Positions 1-9,670 are shown, counted from the stretch's first letter. The stretch is DNA of 64,000 nucleotides from Alloprevotella tannerae ATCC 51259 (GCF_000159995.1 NZ_GG700643.1:548511-612510), one strand, 5' to 3'. A program made the numbers and translations. Notes: a model not told the origin generated them from the sequence alone.

Positions 1-1299
1 CACTTTGTATGCATCGGTCGGCATGGTTGGCGTGCTGATGGAAGTCGGCCATTGCCAAGCCTCCAACTCTACAATATTCTTGAACTCCGAAAACACCTCA
101 GAGGCACGGTAGGCATCGGCTGAGCCTTTCGGAACATAGAGGGTGGCTTCATCTGCAGAATGACGGAATGGGAGGTATGAAGACTCGCCTGTCCACTCAT
201 TGGTTACAGGTGGTATGGCAGGGCGTGAGTAAACCTTTTGCAAATTACGGTTATTCCAAAATGCATTCCTGCCTATAAAAGTCACACCTGCCGGGATGTC
301 GATGGAATCCAAGGGGGCACTATCGAAAGCGTGTTTCTCAATACGCGTAACCGTGGAAGGAATGTTTATTTTACGGAGTCTGAGGTTCCAAAAGAAAGCT
401 CCTTCGCCAATTCGTGTAATTTTGCCCGGAATATTCACCTCTTCCAAAGCACTGCACCAATTAAAGGCATCATCTCCAATCTCCGTCAATTTATCGGTGA
501 GGATCGTTACTTTGCGCAATCCTGCCATTCCCGAAAAGGTTTGTCGTAAAACTCTTACATTCTTAGGGACAACCGTTTCTTCAATCGTACTAATCCCATA
601 ATACGGTGAGCCATCCAATATCTCAACCGTTTCGGGTAAGATTGCCACAGAAGGAGAAACTTCACAGCAGTTTATAAAAATGTTATCATACATTTCCCGA
701 AGTCTGGATGGGATATTCACCTCTTTGAGTTTCCAGCATTCTGCAAATAACATATCATTCATTACTTCAAGATTGTCCGGAAGTCTCACTTTTTCTACTT
801 TTATGCTGTAAAAAAGTAAATTCTCGCCTATTTCCTCCACACTTTCGGGGATAATCAACTCTTTGAGGAGAACATTATAACCAAAAGCATTCTTACCGAT
901 CTTTTTTAGTGTCCTAGGCAACTTATAGTCTTTTATGTAACTTCCGTAAAAAGCCTTGTCGGGTAGAGCATCATTCACCAAGCGTGCATCCTCCATGTCC
1001 AGATGCCTCAAGCATGTCTTGAGGGTATCCTCTTTCTCCATCGCTATTTTCAGATAACTCTCATCTTTCATGTCTGTGGGCTTTGGAGCAATGGGCCAAC
1101 ACAGGTAGTGAAGGAAGGCGATGTCTCTGTCATTAAGTGTTCCTGTCACCCGAATGCGGGTGAGTTCTTCGGCTCCCGGTCCAACAACTTCCTGCAACGT
1201 CCCCGGAGTTTCCACGTGATATTCCTGCGCTTGGGCTGTTATTGTGCATATCAGCAACAATAGCATTGAGTAAAGTTTTGATGTCATGGTTGTTCTCAT
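1..1299 (-). CDS. BspA-like leucine-rich repeat surface protein (3' end outside window)
   Basis: An open minus-strand frame of 433 codons runs off the left edge of the window, so the C terminus is missing. It begins MRTTMTSKLYSMLLLLICT, a signal peptide ending near AQAQE. The mature start YHVETPGTLQEVVG is typical of the N terminus of Bacteroidales BspA-like proteins. The body is a chain of leucine-rich repeats of the type KLTEIGDDAFNWCSALEEVN followed by IPGKITRIGEGAFF. The last visible part, YVPKGSADAYRASEVF followed by FKNIVEL, is the usual closing repeat. Such proteins are secreted or surface exposed and often act as adhesins; that role is inferred from the family. ATG at 1299 or 1287 could be used. 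Confidence 0.85.
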   Translation of the reverse strand, partial: MRTTMTSKLYSMLLLLICTITAQAQEYHVETPGTLQEVVGPGAEELTRIRVTGTLNDRDIAFLHYLCWPIAPKPTDMKDESYLKIAMEKEDTLKTCLRHLDMEDARLVNDALPDKAFYGSYIKDYKLPRTLKKIGKNAFGYNVLLKELIIPESVEEIGENLLFYSIKVEKVRLPDNLEVMNDMLFAECWKLKEVNIPSRLREMYDNIFINCCEVSPSVAILPETVEILDGSPYYGISTIEETVVPKNVRVLRQTFSGMAGLRKVTILTDKLTEIGDDAFNWCSALEEVNIPGKITRIGEGAFFWNLRLRKINIPSTVTRIEKHAFDSAPLDSIDIPAGVTFIGRNAFWNNRNLQKVYSRPAIPPVTNEWTGESSYLPFRHSADEATLYVPKGSADAYRASEVFSEFKNIVELEAWQWPTSISTPTMPTDAYKV

Positions 1300-1351
1300 T
1301 AATTAAACGTTATAATGAAACTGTACGTTGTCAAACAAAAGTGCACAACTG

Positions 1352-1359
1352 CAAATATA
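1352..1359 (-). promoter_or_regulatory. -7 box TATATTTG of the BspA-like gene
   Basis: The minus strand reads TATATTTG, an exact match to the Bacteroidetes -7 consensus TAnnTTTG, about 50 bases before the start codon. I see no clear TTTG at the expected -33 position. Confidence 0.5.
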
Positions 1360-1800
1360 GTTATTTACTCTGATATTTCATTGTTTTATTATCAAAAATT
1401 CTTTTGTTGATTGAATTTTGCTTTATTATTTCTCTTATCTTTTTGATTGTACTTTCACCTAAGCAGATTTTTAGGGGGTGCAGAGGTCGGAAAAAACTTG
1501 ACCGGAAAGGCAGATTTGAAGCATAAGTGAAGCGCAAAAAGAGGTGAAGAAGATAACTGTATTTTCGAGTGGCATCCTTACTCGGAGTAGGTCGAAATAT
1601 ATAGTCAAAGATAAGGCGACACAAAACACATTATATATTATTACTTTCCGCTTAAAAAGACGTATGAACTATAAAGGAACATACTTTAAAGAACACTACC
1701 CTTCTGTTGGGACACTATCACGCCGAAGCTCAACAGGATAATAGTAGGAAGTAATCTAAAAGGCGGAAAGTTTAAGAATCGACAGTGATATATCTGTAAA
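1360..1800. other. Intergenic stretch without a recognisable gene
   Basis: Only short frames occur here (minus 1361-1624, plus 1544-1741). They show no family resemblance, signal peptide or ribosome-binding context, so I treat the stretch as non-coding. The only clear structure is the terminator hairpin just to the right. Confidence 0.5.
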
Positions 1801-1847
1801 AAGTAGAGGGAGACACACTAAGATATTCAATGTGTCTCCCTCTACTT
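1801..1847 (-). terminator. Intrinsic terminator of the NYN-domain gene
   Basis: A perfect 17-bp inverted repeat (arms 1801-1817 and 1831-1847, 13-base loop) lies 31 bases past the stop codon. Leaving the hairpin, the minus strand continues with a T run. Confidence 0.85.
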
Positions 1848-1878
1848 AATCTGTAACTAATTGTCGTATAATCTCTTC

Positions 1879-2535
1879 CTACGTTTCGCTTGTCATTGAT
1901 ACGCTTTCCACTTTTCCGGTATCTGCAAATCGTAGTTGGGAACAACAAGATGGACGGTATCCGGCAAAAGGCTTTGGCGGAACCGGTTTTTCATATCGTT
2001 TCAAATGAGTAGGCTGACCTATTCCCATTGAAGCCAAATTGCTTGAATATTGATTAGGAGGGAAATAAACGAACACTTTCTGCCGTGCCTGTGTCGCCAG
2101 TTCTATTGCCGGAACCATATCACTATCGGCAGAAACGACAATAGCCACATCACAATTTTTCTGATAAGCATCAGCAACAATCTGTGTGGCAATCCTTACG
2201 TCCGTTTCTTTCTCCTCGTAGGTATGAATGACATTCTTACATTTGAAGCAAGTAATCTCTTTCTTCAAATACTTACCCAAGATTAAACGAAACTTCGGAT
2301 TTTCCTTATTGGCTTGGAAGAAGGCATTTTGTCTTCTGCTTTGTTCAATATCATCAGGCTTCGCAGAGAAGTATTTTACCGCTATCAATTCCTGATTAGG
2401 GCGCATAAAACTCTCAAACAATTTGACTACATCAAGCCAATAATATTTCCGCCATCGTGCAGTAAACTTCAGTCCATAATAAAAGTTGAATCCATCGATA
2501 TAGACAATAACTCTTTGTTTTTCTTCTGCTTCCAT
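1879..2535 (-). CDS. NYN (PIN-like) domain protein, LabA/DUF88 type
   Basis: The 218-residue protein starts MEAEEKQRVIVYIDGFNFYY, placing the NYN strand-1 aspartate and asparagine (D14, N17) near the N terminus. A second acidic cluster is EEKETDVRIATQIVADA, and a third motif is VVSADSDMVPAI. These are the acidic metal-binding positions of PIN-like RNases, so a metal-dependent RNase role is likely but unproven. A longer frame begins at GTG 2595. I prefer ATG 2535 because the longer version would translate through a terminator-like hairpin and adds residues outside the domain. Cysteines in ITCFKCKNV may form a small metal site. The gene stands alone with its own promoter and terminator. Confidence 0.85.
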   Translation of the reverse strand: MEAEEKQRVIVYIDGFNFYYGLKFTARWRKYYWLDVVKLFESFMRPNQELIAVKYFSAKPDDIEQSRRQNAFFQANKENPKFRLILGKYLKKEITCFKCKNVIHTYEEKETDVRIATQIVADAYQKNCDVAIVVSADSDMVPAIELATQARQKVFVYFPPNQYSSNLASMGIGQPTHLKRYEKPVPPKPFAGYRPSCCSQLRFADTGKVESVSMTSET

Positions 2536-2543
2536 AACTTCCA

Positions 2544-2576
2544 CAAAAAAATAAGCCACCTCGTTATTGAAGTGGC
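2544..2576 (-). promoter_or_regulatory. Terminator-like hairpin in the NYN gene leader (possible attenuator)
   Basis: On the minus strand GCCACTTC and GAGGTGGC (plus positions 2569-2576 and 2555-2562) form an 8-bp stem with a 6-base loop. It is followed directly by TTATTTTTTT, the layout of an intrinsic terminator. It lies between the promoter at 2616-2647 and the ATG at 2535, ending about 8 bases before the start codon. Confidence 0.6.
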
Positions 2577-2615
2577 AGGCCTTAGTATTTTCCACCTAAG
2601 GGGGGTAATTTGATA

Positions 2616-2647
2616 CAAAGGTAAGTTTTTCTTTTTTCTCTGACAAA
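2616..2647 (-). promoter_or_regulatory. Bacteroidetes-type promoter of the NYN gene
   Basis: On the minus strand TTTG (plus 2644-2647), 20 bases of spacer and TACCTTTG (plus 2616-2623) match the -33/-7 consensus of Bacteroidetes sigma factor promoters. The predicted transcript leader is about 75 bases. Confidence 0.7.
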
Positions 2648-2825
2648 ACTTTTTAGTAGTTTTTTTATCCCATCGATAAAATATTGATTCGTCATTCTCT
2701 GTTGTTTCCTACGATACTATCCTACAAAAGAATCTGAAGCAAGAAGCCAAGTGCCCCAAAAGCAAGAGGCAAAGCGAACAACCAGCAGTGCAGCGGCGGA
2801 ACGAGGCTGCGATAGGCAACAAAAG

Positions 2826-2855
2826 GGCGGCGAAACGCCTACACGTTTCGCCGCC
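2826..2855 (-). terminator. Intrinsic terminator of fumarase gene
   Basis: A perfect 12-bp stem GGCGGCGAAACG (2826-2837) pairs with 2844-2855 around a 6-base loop. On the minus strand it is followed by CTTTTG. It lies 35 bases past the fumarase stop codon. Confidence 0.75.
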
Positions 2856-2890
2856 TGATACATATGCGCCTTAGCGCTATTTCAGTTTGC

Positions 2891-4531
2891 TTAAGCTAAG
2901 AAGCAGTTGGGCTTCAATTGCTTAAAGAAATCATTGCCCTTGTCGTCCACGAGGATAAAGGCAGGGAAGTCTTCTACTTCAATCTTCCAAACGGCTTCCA
3001 TTCCTAATTCGGGATATTCTACGCATTCGATACTGCGAATGCTGTGTTGCGAAAGTACGGCCGCCGGCCCGCCAATCGAGCCCAAATAGAAGCCGCCGTG
3101 TTTCCGGCAGGCATCTGTCACGGCTTGCGTGCGGTTGCCCTTAGCAATCATAAGCAGTGAGCCACCCTTACTTTGGAAAAGATCGACATACGGGTCCATA
3201 CGATTAGCCGTAGTCGGCCCCATAGAGCCGCAAGGCATTCCCTTCGGCGTCTTAGCCGGTCCGGCATAAAGTACGGGGTGATCTTTGAGATATTGAGGGA
3301 TGTCTTCGCCGCGATCCAGGCGTTCTTTGATCTTGGCGTGGGCGATGTCGCGCGCCACAATGATCGTACCGCTCAGACTCAGGCGTGTGCTGACGGGGAA
3401 CTGCGTGAGTTGGGCCAAGACTTCCTTCATCGGACGATTGAGGTCTACTTTTACGCCGCCGCCTTCGCCGGCTTCGCGTAAAGATTCGGGGATCAAACGC
3501 GCCGGATTATCGTCGAGACGCTCGATCCAAAGGCCGTCTTTATTGATCTTACACTTAATATTTCTATCGGCTGAGCAACTTACACCCATACCAATCGGGC
3601 AACTTGCGCCGTGGCGCGGCAGGCGAACGACGCGAATATCGTGGGCGAAATACTTGCCGCCAAACTGTGCGCCGAAGCCGATGTTGTGCGCTTCGCGGAG
3701 CAGTTCCTTCTCCAATTCTACATCGCGGAAAGCGCGGCCGGTCTCGTCGCCGGTTGTCGGGAGTCCGTCATAATAATGCGTAGAAGCCAGTTTCACCGTC
3801 AAGAGGTTGCGCTCTGCCGACGTACCGCCAATGACAAAGGCGATATGGTAAGGCGGGCAAGCAGCCGTGCCTAAGCTGCGCATTTTCTCTACAAGGTAGG
3901 GCTTAAGCGTGCCGGGGTTCAAAACGGCCTTCGTCTCTTGATAGAAATAAGTTTTGTTGGCAGAACCGCCGCCTTTCATCACGCAGAGGAAATGGTATTC
4001 GTCGCCTTTTCCGGCCTCGATATCGATTTGTGCCGGCAAGTTGCAGCGCGTGTTTACCTCATCATACATATTGAGCGGCGCATTCTGCGAATAGCGCAGA
4101 TTCTCCTGCGTGTACGTCTCATAAACGCCGCGCGAGATCGCCTCAGCATCGTCGCCTTCGGTCCACACCTGCTGGCCTTTGTCTCCGTGAATGATGGCCG
4201 TGCCGGTATCTTGGCAGAAAGGAAGCTGGCCCTTAGCCGCGACTTCAGCATTACGCAAGAAAGTCAGTGCGACATACTTGTCGTTGTCGGAAGCCTCGGG
4301 ATCGGTGAGCGCTTTAGCCACTTGCTCGTTGTGCTCGCGGCGGAGCATAAAGGCTACATCTCTAAAAGCGTGGCGAATGAGGGTGGTCAAACCTTCGGGC
4401 GCTACTTTGAGCATCGGTTTGCCTTCAAACTCGCTTACGCTGACGTGGTCTTTGGTGAGTAAATAATACTCCGTCTCATCTTTGCCCAACTGAAACATCG
4501 GGGCGTACTTGAACTCGGGAGTTTGTGCCAT
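2891..4531 (-). CDS. fumA: Fumarate hydratase, class I (iron-sulfur)
   Basis: This 546-residue protein is full length for the homodimeric [4Fe-4S] class I fumarases. It interconverts fumarate and malate in the cytoplasmic reductive or oxidative TCA branch. The expected cluster ligands are visible: C106 in [17 protein letters not shown]225 in [20 protein letters not shown] and C319 in [13 protein letters not shown]. Each is offset by one from the E. coli FumA cysteines. The C-terminal half holds the beta-type domain ([39 protein letters not shown]). It lies 83 bases downstream of typA on the same strand with no clear promoter between, so read-through from typA is possible. It has its own terminator. 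Such enzymes are oxygen sensitive, which fits an anaerobe. Confidence 0.95.
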   Translation of the reverse strand: MAQTPEFKYAPMFQLGKDETEYYLLTKDHVSVSEFEGKPMLKVAPEGLTTLIRHAFRDVAFMLRREHNEQVAKALTDPEASDNDKYVALTFLRNAEVAAKGQLPFCQDTGTAIIHGDKGQQVWTEGDDAEAISRGVYETYTQENLRYSQNAPLNMYDEVNTRCNLPAQIDIEAGKGDEYHFLCVMKGGGSANKTYFYQETKAVLNPGTLKPYLVEKMRSLGTAACPPYHIAFVIGGTSAERNLLTVKLASTHYYDGLPTTGDETGRAFRDVELEKELLREAHNIGFGAQFGGKYFAHDIRVVRLPRHGASCPIGMGVSCSADRNIKCKINKDGLWIERLDDNPARLIPESLREAGEGGGVKVDLNRPMKEVLAQLTQFPVSTRLSLSGTIIVARDIAHAKIKERLDRGEDIPQYLKDHPVLYAGPAKTPKGMPCGSMGPTTANRMDPYVDLFQSKGGSLLMIAKGNRTQAVTDACRKHGGFYLGSIGGPAAVLSQHSIRSIECVEYPELGMEAVWKIEVEDFPAFILVDDKGNDFFKQLKPNCFLA

Positions 4532-4614
4532 AGTTGTTATGTATTATGTATGTTATGTTCGTTGTTTGTATGGGTGGGGGTAGGTGCGAGCTGCTATTTA
4601 CGAACGCAAGCGCT

Positions 4615-6420
4615 TTATTCCTCTTCGCTCTTGTTGCTGCGTTTGCGCACGAGGTGGTCGAGAATGATTTTGCGCATACGCATACTCTTGGGCGTCACTT
4701 CGACATACTCATCTTCTTTGATGTATTCCAAGGCCTCTTCCAAGGAGAAAATCAGCGGCGGAATGATGCGCGCTTTCTCGTCCGTACCGCTGGCGCGAAC
4801 GTTCGTAAGCTGTTTGGCTTTCGTAACGTTGACAACCAAATCCTTTTCGTGTACGTGTTCGCCCACGACCTGGCCTGCATAGACCTCATCCTGCGGCGAA
4901 GCAAAAAAGCGTCCGCGATCCTGAAGTTTGTCAAGCGCATAAGCGAAGACCGTACCCGTTTCCATCGCGATCATCGAGCCGTTGGTGCGGCGCTGAAGTT
5001 CGCCTTTGAAAGGCTGATAAGCTTTGAAGCGGTGCGCCATAATGGCTTCGCCCTGACTGGCAGTCAAGACGTTCGTGCGAAGTCCGATAATGCCGCGCGA
5101 AGGTATTTCAAATTCTATATCAACGCGGTCGCCCAAGTTTTGCATAGAGGTCATTTCGCCCTTACGGCGCGTGACCATATCAATCATCTTAGAGGCAAAC
5201 TCTTCAGGAACGTTGACGGTCAACTCTTCGATAGGCTCGCAGCGCACGCCATCAATCTCTTTATAAATTACTTGCGGCTGCCCTACTTGCAACTCATAGC
5301 CTTCGCGGCGCATCGTCTCGATCAAGACGGACAGGTGAAGCACACCGCGGCCGGAAACAATCCATTTGTCGGGCGAAGGTTGCTCGATGCGCAGCGCAAG
5401 ATCTTTTTCCAACTCGTGTTGCAGGCGATCGTTGATGTGGCGCGAAGTGCAATATTTGCCCTCCTTACCAAAAAACGGCGAATCATTGATCGTAAAGAGC
5501 ATAGACATAGTCGGCTCGTCGATCGCAATAGGCGCCAAAGGCTCCGGACTATCAAAGTCGCAAATAGTATCGCCGATTTCAAAATTTTCAAGCCCAATAA
5601 CGGCACAGATGTCGCCACAACCAACGCTTTCAACGCGCCGGCGACTCATTCCCTCAAAGGTGTCCAGCTCTTTGATCTTGACCTTCTCCATAGAACCATC
5701 GCGATGAGCGATCGTAATACTAGTGCCGTCTTTAATCACTCCGCGATGCACGCGCCCCACAGCGATGCGGCCCGTATAATTAGAGTAGTCGAGCGAAGTA
5801 ATAAGCATTTGCAGCGTCCCCTCATTAGCAGGCGGCGCCGGAATTGTATTGATAATCGTATCGAGCAAATAAGTAATATCCTCCGTAGGCCGCTGCCAGT
5901 CCTCGCCCATCCAGTTGTTTTTCGCCGAACCATAGACTACGGGGAAGTCCAACTGCTCCTCCGTAGCGTTGAGATCGCACATCAGGTCGAAGACCATCTC
6001 GTAAACCTCCTCGGGGCGGCAATTAGGTTTGTCCACCTTATTGACGACGACGATAGGCTTCAAGCCAATCTGCAAAGCCTTCTGCAAGACGAAGCGCGTC
6101 TGCGGCATCGGTCCTTCGAAAGCGTCGACCAAAAGCAAACAGCCATCGGCCATATTCAAAACACGCTCTACCTCACCGCCAAAGTCAGAGTGGCCCGGCG
6201 TGTCTATGATGTTGATTTTAGTATCTTTATAGTTGATGGAGACATTTTTGGAGAGGATCGTTATGCCTCGCTCGCGCTCCAATTCATTATTGTCTAATAT
6301 AAGTTCTCCGGTCTGTTGGTTTTCGCGAAAGAGATGCCCGGCCATTAACATCTTATCCACGAGCGTCGTTTTCCCGTGGTCTACGTGGGCAATGATTGCA
6401 ATGTTTCTAATGTCTTGCAT
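4615..6420 (-). CDS. typA: Ribosome-associated GTPase TypA/BipA
   Basis: A translational GTPase of 601 residues with the G1 loop AHVDHGKTT (residues 11-19), G3 DTPGHSDF and G4 NKVDKP. The EF-G-like domains follow, and the C terminus is basic. TypA/BipA binds the 70S ribosome and assists 50S assembly and stress adaptation. Length and domain order match the family throughout. A -7 box TAAATTTG lies about 30 bases upstream. Fumarase follows on the same strand. A very long plus-strand frame (4534-6297) lies opposite this gene and is a coding shadow. Confidence 0.97.
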   Translation of the reverse strand: MQDIRNIAIIAHVDHGKTTLVDKMLMAGHLFRENQQTGELILDNNELERERGITILSKNVSINYKDTKINIIDTPGHSDFGGEVERVLNMADGCLLLVDAFEGPMPQTRFVLQKALQIGLKPIVVVNKVDKPNCRPEEVYEMVFDLMCDLNATEEQLDFPVVYGSAKNNWMGEDWQRPTEDITYLLDTIINTIPAPPANEGTLQMLITSLDYSNYTGRIAVGRVHRGVIKDGTSITIAHRDGSMEKVKIKELDTFEGMSRRRVESVGCGDICAVIGLENFEIGDTICDFDSPEPLAPIAIDEPTMSMLFTINDSPFFGKEGKYCTSRHINDRLQHELEKDLALRIEQPSPDKWIVSGRGVLHLSVLIETMRREGYELQVGQPQVIYKEIDGVRCEPIEELTVNVPEEFASKMIDMVTRRKGEMTSMQNLGDRVDIEFEIPSRGIIGLRTNVLTASQGEAIMAHRFKAYQPFKGELQRRTNGSMIAMETGTVFAYALDKLQDRGRFFASPQDEVYAGQVVGEHVHEKDLVVNVTKAKQLTNVRASGTDEKARIIPPLIFSLEEALEYIKEDEYVEVTPKSMRMRKIILDHLVRKRSNKSEEE

Positions 6421-6448
6421 GTAACTTTTTATACCTTTATATCGGCTA

Positions 6449-6456
6449 CAAATTTA
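6449..6456 (-). promoter_or_regulatory. -7 box TAAATTTG of typA
   Basis: Minus strand TAAATTTG matches TAnnTTTG, 28 bases before the typA start codon. No exact -33 TTTG is seen. Confidence 0.5.
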
Positions 6457-6617
6457 CTGAAAATGAAAGAAACAGCGAAGTAAGTTGTCGGCTCATTTCG
6501 AGCTTTAACAGCTTTTGCGCGGCAAAGTTAGGCTGTCCGTTCGGCCAAAGCTCGCCTTCGTATCGGCGGCGCCGTTCGCCGCGCTTATGAATTAAGTCTG
6601 TCTTAGCCCGCCCAAAA

Positions 6618-6660
6618 TGAAAGCCTCCCGCCTCTCAAGCATAGAGAGCGGAAGGCTTAT
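6618..6660 (-). terminator. Terminator of the DUF2436 secreted protein gene
   Basis: An imperfect stem built from AAGCCT at 6621 and AGGCTT ending at 6657, with inner CTCTC/GAGAG pairs. On the minus strand it is followed by TCATTTT. It lies about 45 bases past the stop codon at 6703. Confidence 0.65.
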
Positions 6661-6702
6661 TCGTCTGTTCGGATGGCTAATCCCAAGCCGTTTTCGACTC
6701 GA

Positions 6703-8550
6703 TTATTTCTTCACCATCTTCTTACCATTCACAACGTAGATGCCCTTCGGCAGATCTTTCACGTCGGTTTTAAGTTGCACGCCACTAAGCGTATAGATTC
6801 CTCGCTTCGCCGCAGCGTCGATGACCGGTGTATGGATGCCGGCCGGGTCGCCAATGATCACTTTGCTCGTGACGATTGCGCCGTTGAGCGCAATGCCGTG
6901 TAAATCCGAATCGAATGCTGCTCCCGCGGGCTGGATAATGTCGCAGCCTACCAGCATAACATCGGCAAAATCGCAGATAGAGCCATTCTCTTTTCCTTCC
7001 GCCGTCACCGTCGCATTATTGATTGTCAGCGTTTCTCGCTTACCGTCGCTTCCGGCAATAGCATACGTACTGCTCTCTGCATTAACCTTGCAATTGTCTA
7101 TAACGAGGTTAGTCGCATTGGCATAAAGTGCGCAGTCGAGATTGCTTTTCACGTAAAGCGTACCGCCGCCGGTAATCGTCGTCTGTGCAGCCAAACTGAT
7201 CGTTGTATATTTTGACGATAGCGCGTTTGAACCAAGAATCTTAATGGTCAAGTCTTCAATGCTCGATGTAATCGCATTGTAATCCTCTGCGTTGATGACA
7301 ACATCCTGCAAGGTAAGCACCTTGTTTTCCGGATCGAAGCTCACGTTTCCACTCACGCCGGGAAATTCGAAAATATCTTTGTAATTGGCCGAAGTAAGTT
7401 TCACACCCGATATCGCCAAACCGAAATCGGTCACAGCTTCAGCTTCGATCACGACAGAGTCGGTCACCAACTGCCCATTGAACGCTACACCAAGCAGCGA
7501 AGCATCGTAATCAGCCCCTTCGGGCTTCACGATGGAGCTTCCCTCGAGCGTGAGTTTTTTCAGGCCACACATCGTCGCCTTATCCTTGCCCCTTGCCTTG
7601 ATCGTGGCGCTGCTGACATTGATCTCTGCGCCGTTGTTGTCAGAACCGAAAGAGCCATCGCAATCGATCACACATCCTTTGAACGTAGCAGCACTGCCTG
7701 GTGCAGTATAGAAACCAAAGCTCTTGCCGGAAAGGAAGATTCTTCCGTCGCCGGCAACGGTGAAGTGGGGAGCTTCATTGTGGAGCGCGGTGGCAGAAGT
7801 CGTCGTAATCACATTTAAGCCATCCGCATAAACAGCCAAACCGTCAATCATCGACTTGAGGCCCTCACCTTCACCCGTAGGACTGATAATGGCATTCTCC
7901 AGGAAGAGTCGCTTTGAGAGTGGATCATACTGAGCTGCCCCATCCGTAATAGGCACGCTTTTGAAGTTTTCGGCTGTTACCTGCGTATCGCCAAGCCAAA
8001 GATTAAACTTAGCCGGCTCGCCGTTCTCGGTGATCGTCAGCCTTGCGCCGTCGTTGTTGGCACTTTGCACGATGTGCATCGTAAAGCGATAAGTCTTGCC
8101 CGCCTCAAACTCGCAGTCGTCACCTCTGGTCGTTCCATCTGCATCGCCGGCAATCCATATTTTCTGATTGGCCTGTGGTGCTACGATGCAGAAATCGTAG
8201 ATGCCGGCCGGAATCTCGATGTAATCCTCACCATCCATCACCATATATTGAGGCGTCGTAGACGGATCGGCATTGGCCGGAATCTTATACTCAAAGTCCT
8301 TAAAGAGGTCGGTCGGCGGATTATTATTGTCCCATATCGGTCCGGAGGTGGGAATGACACCGCCATAGAGATTGTGGTCGGCATCGAATAGCATCTGATA
8401 GCCGCTTCCGTCGCCCCAGACGTTGTGTGCCTCAAGAATGATCCTTGCCATACCCGGCGCTTGTGCCCGAGCGGACGGCGAGAGTGCGAACATGACAACG
8501 AGTAGTGCGGCTGCTGCCGCATACGTGTGCTTGCGTAGTCGTTTGATCAT
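6703..8550 (-). CDS. Secreted protein with DUF2436 (gingipain/hemagglutinin-type) domain and sorting tail
   Basis: A 615-residue exported protein. The start at 8550 gives a clean signal peptide (MIKRLRKHTYAAAAALLVVM to SARAQ) and has GGAGAGG 13 bases upstream; an upstream ATG at 8592 is less likely. Residues about 33-170 (MARIILEAHNVWGDGSGYQM, EIPAGIYDFCIVAP, KIWIAGDADGTTRGDD) match DUF2436, known from the adhesin regions of P. gingivalis gingipains and HagA. The middle contains two related blocks with the pattern FDPENKVLTLQDVVINAEDY, resembling beta-solenoid secreted proteins of Prevotella. The C terminus, GIYTLSGVQL then LPKGIYVVNGKKMVKK, is a sorting-type tail. No protease domain is present, so this is a putative adhesin or matrix protein. 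Function is inferred. Confidence 0.8.
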   Translation of the reverse strand: MIKRLRKHTYAAAAALLVVMFALSPSARAQAPGMARIILEAHNVWGDGSGYQMLFDADHNLYGGVIPTSGPIWDNNNPPTDLFKDFEYKIPANADPSTTPQYMVMDGEDYIEIPAGIYDFCIVAPQANQKIWIAGDADGTTRGDDCEFEAGKTYRFTMHIVQSANNDGARLTITENGEPAKFNLWLGDTQVTAENFKSVPITDGAAQYDPLSKRLFLENAIISPTGEGEGLKSMIDGLAVYADGLNVITTTSATALHNEAPHFTVAGDGRIFLSGKSFGFYTAPGSAATFKGCVIDCDGSFGSDNNGAEINVSSATIKARGKDKATMCGLKKLTLEGSSIVKPEGADYDASLLGVAFNGQLVTDSVVIEAEAVTDFGLAISGVKLTSANYKDIFEFPGVSGNVSFDPENKVLTLQDVVINAEDYNAITSSIEDLTIKILGSNALSSKYTTISLAAQTTITGGGTLYVKSNLDCALYANATNLVIDNCKVNAESSTYAIAGSDGKRETLTINNATVTAEGKENGSICDFADVMLVGCDIIQPAGAAFDSDLHGIALNGAIVTSKVIIGDPAGIHTPVIDAAAKRGIYTLSGVQLKTDVKDLPKGIYVVNGKKMVKK

Positions 8551-8662
8551 AATAAATCGTGCCTCTCCGTTAAAACTCTCTTTGAGAGTCATGCCGTATC
8601 AGAGACTCGGGCATTAAGGTTGAATGGTTGCTGCCTGTTGGCAGGGTTATTGGTCACATTGA

Positions 8663-8670
8663 CAAAGTTA
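8663..8670 (-). promoter_or_regulatory. -7 box TAACTTTG of the DUF2436 gene
   Basis: Minus strand TAACTTTG fits TAnnTTTG and would give a leader of about 110 bases before the ATG at 8550. Confidence 0.5.
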
Positions 8671-9347
8671 TCTTAGGCCTTCCTTGAAAAAGCGCTTCCA
8701 TAGAAAACGCTTTCTCCGGCTTAGGTCGAAAAAGATCTTACGCATTTCGTCTTTTTACACATGATTAAACTTATTGATCATTGCCAAGATTCGAGTGGAA
8801 ACAAAGCACGCAAACAAAATGATGAACTGCGCGATATTTCGCCTTATGCCATTTATCGCCGCAAGATACTATCATATTACTGCGAAGCGCTTTATGATTC
8901 TTTCAATCGCAAAGCTAAAAATATAAATTGTCACAGACCACTTTTTCGCCCGATTATTTTCAAAGCATTCGCCTTAAAGCGTATTGTTCAGGCTATCGGC
9001 TTGATTTAGTTGGCGAAAAGCCCTTTCATAGACAGGTCGCTTATACCCTATTCGCGCGTGCATCGGCCTGTGTAAGAACAAGGTCTGCAAGCGTTTTACT
9101 TTCAGGGCGAATCAAGCTGACGATCTGACTTTTTCGTCACCTACTATTCCTTGCTATCTGAAAAGAAAAGCACCATTTTTACCTTTAACCGTAGCCGCAA
9201 CAGTCATACAAAAGGATCTGTCATCATAGATTTAGGCTTGACTATGCCACAACGGAGCGTCAGCGCAGCGCCTACTTACCGGTGCAGCGGTGGCCGTTTT
9301 CTGTACACGCAACAAGGGGGCGCGGCCATCGCCCAACTTTGTGCGTG
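8671..9347. other. Gene-free stretch upstream of array D
   Basis: About 680 bases without a convincing gene. An 82-codon plus frame (8761-9009) and a 65-codon plus frame (9151-9348) have no recognisable motifs and no clear start context. The right part has a first copy of GCAACAAGGGGGCGC (9309-9323), which recurs at 9459-9473 on the other side of the short-unit array. Confidence 0.5.
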
Positions 9348-9439
9348 AAAACTCCCCCTATGGGAAGAAAAAGTCCCACCTATGGGGAAAAAAATTCCCC
9401 TTAGGGTAACAAAAATTCCAACCTAAGGGAATTTTTTCC
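9348..9439. repeat. Short-unit array D: four units, about 21 bp each
   Basis: Four consecutive units of 20-22 bp each combine an A-run with a near-palindromic core: CTCCCCCTATGGGAAG, GTCCCACCTATGGGGAA, TTCCCCTTAGGGTAAC, TTCCAACCTAAGGGAA. The array closes with TTTTTT. The third and fourth units are inverted relative to each other (CCCTTAGG against CCTAAGGG) and can form a stem. Direct copies of GCAACAAGGGGGCGC flank the array at 9309-9323 and 9459-9473. The same design recurs with other cores near 14.2, 22.1, 30.5, 37.6, 39.6, 44.5 and 57.4 kb. Confidence 0.75.
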
Positions 9440-9476
9440 AACACGCTGCGGCGAGGTAGCAACAAGGGGGCGCTGT

Positions 9477-9580
9477 GTAATGTCCTAGAATTAGTTGACA
9501 ACTTTGGTTCTTAATTTCATTCTTCTTTGACAAGTTTATTTGCTAAGTTCAGCAAGGCTTGTCGTGTTCTTTTCTTAACT
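9477..9580 (-). repeat. Dispersed 104-bp repeat, copy 1 (IS-end-like, carries a truncated C-terminal frame)
   Basis: The segment beginning GTAATGTCCTAGAATTAGTT is nearly identical to 53192-53296 in the same orientation, differing by a few substitutions and a one-base T indel. On the minus strand it encodes the last codons of a frame ending TRQALLNLANKLVKEE then stop. Identity stops sharply at 9580, leaving only the 3' end. A shared end plus truncated frame suggests a mobile-element relic, but no transposase motif can be named. Confidence 0.6.
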
Positions 9581-9639
9581 CATCCAAGGCTAAGGGCTGC
9601 CGATGCTTTCTTCCTTTTTTTGAGGCAGAAAGCACAAAA

Positions 9640-9670
9640 AAAGTCCGACTTCAAGAGGAAGTCGGACTTT
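9640..9670 (-). terminator. Intrinsic terminator of the 9690-11482 operon
   Basis: A perfect 13-bp stem (arms 9640-9652 and 9658-9670) with a 5-base loop; the minus strand continues with TTTTTTGTGC. It lies 20 bases past the stop codon. Confidence 0.9.

Noticed and set aside
2535..2595. GTG 2595 as the NYN start
   Set aside because: It would translate through the terminator-like hairpin and add residues outside the domain; ATG 2535 starts right before the domain.
4534..6297. Very long plus-strand frame opposite typA
   Set aside because: It mirrors the typA codons throughout, has no family motifs and carries no promoter; the minus-strand protein is unmistakable.
8761..9009. 82-codon plus frame in the gap upstream of array D
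   Set aside because: No recognisable domain, signal or promoter, and a composition like random intergenic sequence.
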